A DNA stretch of 64,000 nucleotides, taken from contig JAWQEG010002456.1 of the NCBI GenBank assembly GCA_033782935.1, positions 123,160-187,159 on the forward strand, in the 5' to 3' direction. Shown in pieces: positions 10,691 through 20,254 of this stretch; position 1 is the first letter of the stretch, and each line of letters begins with the position of its first letter. The translations under genes were made by a program, and so were the position numbers. Origin of the DNA: Petrolisthes cinctipes (taxonomy: Eukaryota > Arthropoda > Malacostraca > Decapoda > Porcellanidae). The notes below the pieces were generated by a model. It did no database searches, was not told the DNA's origin, and was given only the letters and a program-made list of their open reading frames with translations.

Positions 10691-11850
10691 TGGGTAATCA
10701 ATAGGTATGTTCCTATTTATCATAGCTTTATGCAGTCCTCCTTTTCCACATACAATCTTTCCCTCATGTCCTCTTCAAACCTGTTCATTAATCTGACTGG
10801 TGGTGTACCTCTCACTCCCGCTCCTACATAAACTCCACATCATACATATGATAAATCAGTCCATTTATACAGCAAAGTGTGCAAAGAAAATGGTAAAATA
10901 ATTTTTATAGTTCAAAGTAAGACAAACTACTGTACAGTATACCAAATGCAGTAAATGTTTATTGTATTATCTTCGTTTAAAAAATGTAAAATTATATTTT
11001 GATGATAATGGTATACAGTACAAATAAATGGGACAGTGCATTTTGATCAATGACTAATACCACATGATACTGTACCATTCAGAGTGTATCATTTAACTGT
11101 TCCACAGAGGTGTATGGTTGTAAATTACTGAAAGACTGAACTGCTGTACTGTAAACACAAGCAGGAGTAAACATGATTCAGTATGCAATACTAGTATTGT
11201 AATTGTAGGAAAAGATATGGGAAGGTTTTTCTTTTTCAGATAAAATTTCACTTCAATATCTTTCAATAAGGATTATATGTTTTGTTTTTTTCAACAGGTG
11301 CAGGAGGAAGCTGCTTATAATACACATGGGTAATAATCTTCAAGTAGAAAGGTTGAAAGCTTTTTACAGTATTCAGTCTATAAATTTTCTTAAATGTTTT
11401 AATACTAATATTCAAGTCATGTCTCCACCAGTGCACATAGTGGCTTCACATTTCTCATCAATTCAATTGAGGTGTTTGATTGTGGAAGGAATATTACTCT
11501 TCAATTTGGTAAAGTCGCCAATGCTGTAATATTTTCTTTCACTAAATGGGTTGTAGCTACACATTTCAACTTGAAATTGCAGGGTGCAAACAGGCCACAG
11601 ATATTCTATTGTAGCCTACTAATGTCATAGAGCTCCCCACTAATAACGATTTATTATTTTCTCTCTTCCAGCCAGCCAACCAATCAGGCCTCTCCTCCCT
11701 CCTGCCTTCCCTCGGGACTCCCCTCTGAGCTCTCTCTTCCTTTTTCTCTTTCATCCACTTCAACCAGCCAGCCTCATATTGAGAGAGCATGTGGCTGTGT
11801 TGACCAAAGCTGTACTTGTACATGTACCTCTGCTTAACCACCTGTGGAGT
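10691..11850. other. 3' flank of CBP-like locus
   Basis: No gene recognised. A polyadenylation-type AATAAA is at 11023-11028, about 330 bases after the terminal stop. A pyrimidine-rich CAG at 11287-11298 resembles a 3' splice site, but the sequence after it (VQEEAAYNTHG then stop) has no clear family match. Confidence 0.45.
11023..11028 (+). terminator. Candidate polyadenylation signal AATAAA
   Basis: Canonical hexamer in AT-rich sequence downstream of the CBP-like terminal TAA. Position is reasonable for a short 3' UTR, but such hexamers are common in AT-rich DNA. Confidence 0.3.
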
Positions 11851-11854
11851 CCAG

Positions 11855-12410
11855 TGCTATGTCGGACCCTACCCCAGGCCCCAGTGGTGTGTGCCAGTCC
11901 AGGAAACGTTTATGCCTAAGCCTGAAGAGGATGGTGGATACTGGACAAAGCTACAGTTTGGAAAATCTACAATAATAAAAGTGAAATTCTAGCTTTCGTG
12001 GCAGCCAATGTGGGGAACAAGTCCAGGATAACCAGTAAGGCCCTCATCATGATAGCGAGGTGCCTGGAGGAGTACATATAGAAGCAGCAAAGTAAATACA
12101 TGGTGGTCACCGGCAGTGAGATACTTCAACGAGCCATAATTTATTACAGTGCTGCTGTGGCCAAGTACCCTCCTACAAAGCAGTCTGTCCAGAAAGAGTT
12201 CTGTGCTTCCCATAGTTGGCTAGTCTCCTTTATTAATAGAAAGCAGCTCAAGAATATCAAGTTTACTGAAGAATATGTTACAGTTAATAAGATATAAGCC
12301 GAGACGTATTCTGACATCATTCAGCAGGTAATAGAAGAGGCCAACTTCTCTCTAGACCCTCCCCAACTTCATGAAGCCAACATTTCTTCTGACTTAAGGT
12401 AAATATAAAA
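11855..12410 (+). mobile_element. Decayed Tigger/pogo (jerky-like) transposase relic
   Basis: It begins MSDPTPGPSGVCQSRKRLCL, like the start of Tigger/jerky-type transposases, and later has CASHSWLVSFINRKQLKNIK, the CENP-B-like DNA-binding helix region. Stops and frame breaks separate the parts. Possible downstream remnants reach about 13060. It is a dead fragment. Confidence 0.55.
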
Positions 12411-13714
12411 TTTGTGATTTTTATTTAAAATATTGTTACACTGGTTTATAATTTTGCATACAGTTCTTTTGAGTGTTGTAAAGAAGCCTACAAATGAAAT
12501 TTTGGTGGGTATAAAAAATTTTGGTGCCACACAGGGTCAAAATGTGGACTTAGGTAAAGGTGGGCAGTATTGCCTGTACAACCACAATACTAGTGCAAGT
12601 TTTTTTTATACAGTATTCTCTCGATTGTTACCAGAAAATCTATTTTCTGGTAAGAAATAATTTTTAATATTTCATTTGTAGCTAGTTTGATATTTTGTCA
12701 GTGAAAGTAGTTTTTATGTACAATACTGTACACTCAATGCATTTAATGATGATAAACACCACAGTAATATTAATATTATTTTAGTGATGAGAGCAAAAGG
12801 AATGAAGGAAGGACACCCAAGACTTTGACTGTTCCTGTTTCAGTGCTGCAGCTGCCTGCCAATCTAGAAACTCACCACATCATGCACAGTCACAGAGGAG
12901 AAGGATATAAAGACAAACTCAACAAAGTCTTTTGTGCTCTTGAAGGAAGAATTGTGACTTAAGGAAGCCAGGAGATGCTGTGCTTGGGAGGAGAGAGGCA
13001 AATGAGGATAATGCCTGTGATGCCAACCACAATGCCACAAAACAAAAAATTAAATGAATAAAACTCAGCTATGTATAGTGTACAATGTAAGCAACAAAGT
13101 TTATATAATCTACCTACAAATTATAGTAATAAGAAAGAAAGCAGGTAGTGCTGAAGAGCCAAATTAAAGAAGATTGAATTTGAGTCATAAATCAATCAAA
13201 ATTGGAGCAATCAAATGAAAATACAATATTGTAGCCCATCAAGAAAGAAAAGTGAAGTGGTCTGAGTGAAGAACAAAAAGCAGATGATGTTGCATTCAGA
13301 GGGCAATACACTGTATGTACAATAATGTTTAACAAAACATACAATATGCTAATGTGTGTGTATAAAGAATTAATTTTAGTTGATCTTCGTAAATAAGGTA
13401 TTTTTATAAAATCAATAAAATCTACCATTTACTGTATATACATTTTTCATTGCTGACAGTACCTAACTATTCAAGGGCTTTATTTTGTCGAAATATTATA
13501 CATAGAAGGGAATTAGTGGACTCAGTCAGTATAATGCATCATCACTGCATAGGTAGGCCTATTTACTGGGGCCATAAATACCCCCCACCCGGCCTATACA
13601 CATCGCTTACTCCACAAACTTCTTCAAGAGCAGAACCAGCAGTCCACCCTGAATCATCACTTGTATTGTGGTCTAGCTTAGGTCAGGTCAGACTAATTTT
13701 CAAATTATGTTTGT
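12411..13714. other. Intergenic, no gene recognised
   Basis: AT-rich. 12790-13060 could be further Tigger-like relic. From 13670 the sequence GGTCAGGTCAGACTAATTT begins the repeat unit also seen at 17445-17600. Confidence 0.4.
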
Positions 13715-13835
13715 GAAACGGGGCATCTCCGAGAGAAACGCCATAGATGAAATGGGTCTTAGAATGGTCCAAAATAGTAGGTAATGATACTAAAATATAC
13801 AATTGAGTGAACTCGGTATTTCTGTAAATTTACTG
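13715..13835 (+). repeat. Diverged copy of the tandem-array unit
   Basis: GGGGCATCTCC, GAAACGCCATAGATGAAATG and CTTAGAATGGTCC match, with differences, the units at 15043-15445 and 17490-17600. Confidence 0.65.
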
Positions 13836-13839
13836 TATT

Positions 13840-14770
13840 TACCTAATTGAGAGATGGTGGGGAAATGAGAAGTGGGCTTCTCTTGTGTGATCCCCACCTC
13901 CAAGACCATGCCAGTTCTATATGTCCTATATACTGGGATTTAAACTGGGCTACTGTCACAACGTGGACCCTCCGGGAGTGCGTTCCATTTATTAATAATT
14001 CTGACACTGAACCAGTTGCCTTTCAGAGTAGTTCGCCAGTGGTCAGGTTTCGACAGTTTCAAGGATGTCCTCTGAGGTTAGTTGTGCTCAACTTAAAAAA
14101 CCTGGAGTAGGGAATGTCATCAAACCCGTGCATCAGCTTATACACTTGAATTAGATCCCCCCTGACACTCCTCTCCTGTAGTGTCTGGAGACCCAGTTGT
14201 TGGCACCTCTCGTCATATGTCAAGTGTGATAACCCCGGTACCAACTTCGTCGCTCTCCATTGTACTCTCTCTAGGACCTGGATATCTCGTATTAGGTACG
14301 GGGACCAAGCCTGGACACCATAATCAAGTATTGGACGAACCATGGATTGGTAGAGTGGTACAAGAACTTCCTTAGTGAGAATAGAGAAGTTCCTTTTTAT
14401 GATTCCCGGATGGCTATTCGCTTTGGCTGCTACCTTGGCAGAATGGGTGGAAGATTTGAGGTCGTTTGTAATGAATATTCCTAGGTCTTTCTCTTGGGTT
14501 GTTTTTTTGAGCACTGTGCCACGTAGCTGCTAGTCCGCTTGCTGGTTGTGTAGGCCTATGTGCATTGTACTACACTTGTTCATATTAAACGTTAGCAGCC
14601 ATCAGTCACTCCATTTGTCTAAGCGCACCATGTCTCTCTGCAGTGTTGCAATGTCGTCCTTCGACTTGATGATGTTGTATACCTTTGCGTCATCAGCAAA
14701 CAGGCTCACAGATGACTCTAGGTTGCTTACCAGGTTGTTTATATAAATCAGTACTATTACAGTACTTGTC
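13840..14770 (-). mobile_element. CR1/Jockey-type LINE fragment, antisense
   Basis: On the minus strand the sequence gives SVSLFADDAKVYNII (reverse transcriptase catalytic box), then a 151-codon open frame (14514-14059) with KDLGIFITNDLKSS, VRPILDYGVQAWSPYL and LERVQWRATKLV, followed by a NKWNALP block. Stops interrupt the flanks. It is a 5'-truncated fragment. Confidence 0.85.
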
Positions 14771-15042
14771 ACTTATGAGATCCAGGGTTGAGTTAGGGTA
14801 GGAAAAGTTGCATGGTTGCCTACTTCTAAATATTTACCATCACATGTAATACTAGTAGCCTAATTTATAAAAGAGTAGCTGTAAAGGATATGATAGACTG
14901 GCAAAACTTGCTTCCCCTGCTTGTACCTTTTGCTTGAAAAACACAAACATATGCAAGGGTTGGCATACATCTACTGTAGTGTATATACCACATGTGGTGC
15001 CTGTACCTATGAATATTAACATTGAATATGCCATATCTTGGA

Positions 15043-15445
15043 AATGGGGCATTTGCGGAGAAAATGCCATAGAAGAAAATAGTCTTAGAATGGTCTAAAT
15101 AAGTGGGTAATGAAGGTAGAAAAACCGTACCCAATAACGGTAATTCATTCAATATTTACCATAAATACCTAAGTGGGTAATGAAGGTAGAAAAACCGTAC
15201 CCAATAACGGTAATTCATTCAATATTTACCGAAAATAGTCTTAGAATGATCTAAATTAGTGGGTTATGAAGGTAGAAAACCCGTATGCAATAACGGTAAT
15301 TCTTTCAATATTTACCGAAGAGAATAGTCTTAGAATGGTCTAAATAAGTGGGTAATGAAGGTAGAAAAACCGTAAGCGATAAAGGTAATTCAATATTTAC
15401 CGAAAAACCGTACGCAATAACGGTAATTCTTTCAATATATACTAA
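15043..15445 (+). repeat. Tandem array, about 85-95 bp unit, 4-5 copies
   Basis: The unit contains CTTAGAATGGTCTAAATAAG, GGGTAATGAAGGTAGAAAAA, CCGTACGCAATAACGG and TAATTCTTTCAATATTTACC. Copies differ by small indels. Single copies occur at 17490-17600 and, diverged, at 13715. ACCGT and ACGGT within each unit form a short inverted pair. Confidence 0.9.
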
Positions 15446-15662
15446 AAGTACTGTTAAACTCTCCCTTGTGGCGCTCTTCTCGTTGAATGTTTATTGTTTA
15501 CATTGGCCGTCTGCTCTTTCTTACCCACAATGCACCGCGGTAAACACGTAGTGGTCGCCAGTGTTGCCAGGTCTGCTTCACCAAATTTTCCCAACTTCAA
15601 CATCAGAATTTCCTGTTTTACCTGAGAAATTTCCTGCTTATTTCTCCTGAAGATAGTAGCAC

Positions 15663-15692
15663 CATGGAGGTATAATATATTATACCTCCATG
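15663..15692. mobile_element. 30-bp perfect palindrome with 8-bp target duplication
   Basis: CATGGAGGTATAATA followed by its exact reverse complement, flanked by AGTAGCAC on both sides (15655-15662 and 15693-15700). Its first ten bases equal the terminus of the 249-bp MITE at 43012-43260. It looks like a transposon reduced to its two terminal repeats (8-bp duplications are typical of hAT elements). Confidence 0.8.
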
Positions 15693-15791
15693 AGTAGCAC
15701 ATATACTATTTTCTTTATATTTCATCTGGAAGAAATTTCTCCATTTACTCCTAAACAATCTTAATATAATATTCCCATTGGTACCTCTAAT

Positions 15792-15823
15792 CAAGGATAA
15801 TAGACTATAGTCTATCATCCTTG
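15792..15823. mobile_element. 32-bp near-perfect palindrome with near-matching 8-bp flanks
   Basis: CAAGGATAATAGACTA and its reverse complement with one mismatch, flanked by CCTCTAAT (15784-15791) and CATCTAAT (15824-15831), 7 of 8 identical. Same architecture as the palindrome 100 bases upstream. Confidence 0.6.
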
Positions 15824-16089
15824 CATCTAATTCTCCATATCTAGGTAAAATTCTTCATACTTAATTCTCTCCATCCTACCTTGGCAATACTGCAGGTGAC
15901 GTTAATGATAACACTGGGCGGGAATCACAAGTAACACCTCACTGTCCTCACAAGTTATTTTAGTTATTTGTTACTTCTTGTGGATTATATTAATTGTGTA
16001 AGTAAGTAACCTAGAGGTAGGATGTGACATGACTATTATAGTATTTTGTAATGTTGTATATAGTGTTATATTAACCTAAATAAGTAATT

Positions 16090-16965
16090 CAAAGCTGTTT
16101 GTCAATTTCATCAATGCCAATATTACTTGTAACTACATGCTATTTGCAGATGACCTCAAGCTAATAGCCATACATTCACCACACCAGTACTACCTCTCAA
16201 CTAACCTTCCATGACCTCAAACATAACATCAACACTCTAGCTTCCACTGCCTCTTCTTGGAGTCTCAAGTTTGCACCCCATAAATACATCCATCTTAGAT
16301 TTAAGCGTGGTCCAGTGCTTCAGAACAATGCTACATACTCTATTGATGGAAGCAATCTGAATTCTGTAACCTCACACAAGGACCTTGGGGTCACGATAGA
16401 CACTAAGCTCAGATTCCATCCACATATTCGTTCAGCTGTAGCCAAAGCCGGTGGTGTGGTTACAAATTTACTTAAATCCACCTTATGTAGCTCCCCTGAA
16501 TTTATGACCTCACTATTTACATCAGATATCAGACCCCTACTCGACTTTGCTTCCCCTGTTTGGAATACTGGTTTCCTGGGGGACCTTTCCCTTCTGGAAT
16601 CCGTTCAATGCAGGTGGACAAAACAGGTGTACAACCTCTCTAATCTCTCTTATCAAGACTGTTTCTCCTCCTTAAACCTGTGCTCTATCAAGGGCAGACT
16701 GCTGAGATCAGATCTCATACAATGTTATAAGATTTTTTATAACCTCTCACCCATTAAACCTCGAGACCTATTCACCCTGTCATCGCACCATGGTTTGAGA
16801 GGCCACAAATTCAAAATCTTTGTTCCTCACACAGCTACCGAAGCAAGAAAAAGAAAAGTCCCACTATGGAATTCTCTGCCTGCAGAAATAGTTGACTCCC
16901 CCTCTCTTGCCCAATTCAACACTAAACTAATTCATCATCTCCACGATATTCTGTTTAGTCCATAG
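16090..16965 (+). mobile_element. CR1/Jockey-type LINE fragment
   Basis: NYMLFADDLKLIAIHSP near 16130 is the reverse transcriptase catalytic box. A 216-codon frame (16315-16965) follows with KDLGVTIDTKLRFHPHI, IRPLLDFASPVW and LESVQCRWTKQVYNLS, ending WNSLPAEIVDSPSLAQF and a TAG. A frame break between the two parts marks it as dead. It is distinct from the copy at 13840. Confidence 0.85.
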
Positions 16966-17299
16966 ATATGGGCTTACATACACACACCTCATTATGTATA
17001 TATTTCTGTACTGTACACATTTACCATTCTCTTCCTTCCAACTCATCCCATGCCATTATAACCAAATTTACAAATGCCCCGACACACTCTACCAGTCACC
17101 CCAATGCTGTCCCTTTTACTGCATAACTAAATGCCTATCTGACTGGCATGTCATATTGTGTTGTGGGCTGCTTGATCCTTGGCGTGTCAAGCACTGCTGA
17201 TTGGCAGCCCTACCAGGTGAGTAAACCAGGCGGGTAAGATGTGGATAGCTGCAATATTAGGATAAACCTTTTTTTCAATTAATTATGTCTATTTTTTTT

Positions 17300-17345
17300 T
17301 TAATTTATTGAAAGAATTACCATTTTGTAGCAGTGTTGCCAGATC
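17300..17345 (-). repeat. Dispersed repeat edge shared with window start
   Basis: The minus strand reads ACACTGCTACAAAA then TAATTCTTTCAAT, as in bases 1-30 of the window. Confidence 0.6.
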
Positions 17346-17379
17346 CGGCTAGGTCCCAGTATATTGCCCCGGTCATTTC

Positions 17380-17480
17380 CTGTACTTTACCACGGTTATT
17401 TCCTGGTAGTTTGCCCAGGTTAGGTCCCGGTAGTCTGCTGTGGTCTAGATTAGGTTAGGTAAGGTCAGGCTAATTTCATC
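17380..17480 (+). repeat. Degenerate GGTTAGGTCCCGGTAGT-type repeats
   Basis: Loose tandem repeats of TTAGGTCCCGGTAGTCTGC ending in a TTAGG-rich run (GATTAGGTTAGGTAAGGTCA). Further blocks lie at 17815-17925 and 18375-18535. Confidence 0.7.
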
Positions 17481-17489
17481 TTGGATTTG

Positions 17490-17600
17490 TGGAGGAAATG
17501 CCATAGAAGAAAATAGTCTTAGAATGGTCTAAATAGCCTAAGTGGGTAATGAAGGTAGAAAAACCGTACGCAATAACGGTAATTCTTTCAATTTTTACCA
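17490..17600 (+). repeat. Single copy of the 15.0-15.4 kb array unit
   Basis: Contains the same GAAAATAGTCTTAGAATGG, GGGTAATGAAGG, CCGTACGCAATAACGG and TAATTCTTTCAAT blocks. Confidence 0.85.
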
Positions 17601-17814
17601 ATTTTTGGGAGGGGAAGGAATACTTTTGTCATGGTGAACTCTTTTTATTGGGTTTTAACTTTGCTATCGGACAATACACAACCATAAGTAACCAACATAC
17701 AGTAGGAATTATTTCCGAATTACACATGTGAGAGATACATAATTTTCACTGTGATATACGTTCTTATGGTTAAATTTCCGTAACTTTGATATAGGTCTTA
17801 CCTTGTGCAACTCC

Positions 17815-17925
17815 TGGTAGTCTGCTGAGGTTAGGTCCCGGTAGTATGTTAAGGTTAGGTCCCGGTAATCTGCCACGGTCCAGATGAGGTTAGTTTAGGT
17901 CAGGTCAGGTCTGCCTAATTCTAAC
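17815..17925 (+). repeat. Degenerate TTAGG/GGTCCCGGTA repeats, second block
   Basis: Units such as GAGGTTAGGTCCCGGTAGTA and AGGTTAGGTCCCGGTAATCT followed by a GGTCAGGTCAGGTC run. Confidence 0.7.
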
Positions 17926-18374
17926 ACAAACTAATACTATTTGTGGTTGCCAAAAATTGGAAACCCCGAGCCAACTTTTGCCAGAAGCTGGGTGATGGGG
18001 TATGACCAAATCAGGATATTTGCACAATAAATGGATGTTAAAATCGAATGAATCACATGAAAAACTATGTTTTGTCTGAAAATCTCGCACATGTGTAACT
18101 CGGAAAATTTACCCCAATATATTTTTCTATTGTATCTTAACTTAACGTAGAGTGTTGCGAAACGGGGATTTTAGGTGTGGAAAATTACATAAATTTAACA
18201 TAATTTGATGAAATTTGCCCAAGTTCGTTTGTCCCAGTTCGATTCCAGTGAATATTTGGATACTTATTAAGATGTAATTTTATATTGATGACATGACTTG
18301 AACTATAATTTGTAATGAGTTAATGTAGGAGATAGGTTGACTAAGTTACATATCATTATTTAGAGTGTGCTTAC

Positions 18375-18535
18375 ATTGCCCTGGTTAGGTTTTGGTAGTC
18401 TGCCCTAGTTAGGCCCCATTGTCTGTCCTGGTTAGGTCCCAGTAGTCTGTCCTAATTAGGTCCCGGTAGCTAGTCCCAGTTAGGTTCTGGTAGTTTGTTC
18501 TGGCCCTGATGAGGTTAGGTCAGGTCAAGTCAAGT
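18375..18535 (+). repeat. Degenerate TTAGG/GGTCCCGGTA repeats, third block
   Basis: Five to six loose units of about 27-30 bp (GGTTAGG...GGTAGTCTG), again ending in GAGGTTAGGTCAGGTCAAG. Confidence 0.7.
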
Positions 18536-18849
18536 CTAGTCTTTGCTAATTCTAGAATGCTGCATAGAAATATTAACTCCTCTCCAGTGAGTGAAAACAC
18601 ATCAATTTTGCAGACCGTATAACCCGCTTGAGTTTCCTTATTTATAACATTCATGGCTTGTTATCAATACAAAGGCACAACCAAATATTTTAAATTTACG
18701 TGTTTCCCGACCACCAAAATCCTTCGATTCCCAACACTCTCCCCCAAGATTGTTTGATAGGTAAGTAAGGGGTATCTCGAAAACAAAGTACTGTATAGTC
18801 TAATATAATTATGGTAAAAATCCCTCAAAACACAATATATTACACCAAA

Positions 18850-19010
18850 AAAACAGGGCCCAGTGGGGCTGACTTTATTCTCTGTGAATATTAGTTATCC
18901 CCCACAGGGCTAGAATAAAGATTGTTGTAGGATCTGGTCACTTTCTAGTGGATTTGACGAGATCTGCCCACATGGATTAAAAATCCACGTGAGGTGTACT
19001 GCAACCGGAG

Positions 19011-19043
<33 letters not shown>

Positions 19044-19430
19044 CCACTGCTGTGGGGACCGCCAGCACATGGGGGTGCATTTCCCTTTGCATGCAGCAGT
19101 GTAAACTCCCTCCCCTTATGGGCCCTTCAGGGCTGGTCTCATGGAAGGTACGGCCCCACTTGTAGCTCTTGTGGTAACGTGGACTTTGACCCTCAGCACT
19201 GGCTGTGGGATCAAAGCCTTCCCCCCAATCTCCCTGGCGGTCAGAGGCCCCCAGACTCCCTGGTCCAGTAAGCTCTGGTCCCATTTCCTTGGGATGTGCT
19301 TCGGTAGCCCAGGCATATAGGGCCAGCCCCTCCTTTATTTTAATTTGTTTTTCACTGCGACCAGAGTGTACCAGGGGTCTGTGGGGCAGGAGGCCATTCT
19401 GCCCTGGGAGAACATCAACAACAACAACAA
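18850..19430 (-). repeat. Interspersed repeat, inverted copy of the 6.56 kb element
   Basis: Same segments in reverse order and strand, including a poly-T run at 19014-19043 that is poly-A in the sense orientation, and a terminal (AAC)n run at 19412-19432. Confidence 0.85.
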
Positions 19431-19434
19431 CACC

Positions 19435-19969
19435 AGATACGTTATCTTGGAGTTGTATCATCTAATATTGTAATAAAAGTTTACCACCCTTTCTATTCAC
19501 ATTGTCTGTCTCCTTCACGTTCTCTCCCCTGCCATTTCTTCCTCTCAATTTATATTCACACACTCCTTCAGGGCAGCATAGGCTACATTGATCAAGAATG
19601 AGGCGGTCGGCAGCTCCTTCCCAGTTGCTCAAGAGATCGCAGTTCCGGCCTCCCTTCGTGGGTGGTGTGGCCAAGCGACCCTGCCTTGAGGTCAAAACTC
19701 CAAGTAGGTCTAAGGTGGACTAGATGCATCCACAGGCGCTGTACCTTTTGAGGGTAATATAGTTACTGATCATGAGTTTTCAGATTTCAAAATTCTGGTA
19801 TAGAAGGTTCAGTTGTACTGTACAGTACTGTATGTGCTTTTTATTTCCCTAAGTTCAAAGTACTTTCAGTTATAACTTTGTACATATGATCATACATAAT
19901 TTAATTGCATAAGTTTGGTAAAATACAGACGAAGGAAACAGACATGATGGTGTTGCTGTCTGTATACAG
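19435..19969. other. Sequence upstream of first traced RAD54B exon
   Basis: No clear exon. An ATG at about 19945 runs into the exon boundary in the wrong frame. The RAD54B start codon and promoter are not identified. Confidence 0.4.
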
Positions 19970-20254
19970 GTGGTCAGTCACCAGGCCTCAGCAAACCAAC
20001 CCAGGTGAGGAGCCCTAAGGATATCCTCTCCCTCATTCAAACCCCTGGATCTGCTCCTCTTGGGAACTGTGAACATCCTCACACATCCGATAGTACAAAC
20101 ACAGCCTTGACAGATGATGATACCCTTGAAAAGAATATTGTACCTGATGATTCTCCTAGCCAGTCCACCATATCAGACCAGACAGTCAGCCCTAGTGATA
20201 AGTTATATCTTCAGTCTTCATACTCTGTGTCCAACAGCAATAATCTGGTGCCAG
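19970..20254 (+). CDS. RAD54B: RAD54B exon A (N-terminal, low conservation)
   Basis: Open after acceptor GTATACAG, ending CCA G/GTATGT (phase 1). It encodes a Ser/Thr/Asp-rich disordered segment ([14 protein letters not shown] and onward) with no domain. Assignment rests on phase match to the next exon. Confidence 0.65.

Noticed and set aside
10600..10700. TAA at 10688 as proof of the true protein end
   Set aside because: Family members extend much further; a donor (CA/GTAATG) overlaps the stop, so the end is uncertain.
19944..20004. ATG at about 19945 as RAD54B start
   Set aside because: It is out of frame with the conserved downstream reading and stops soon after.
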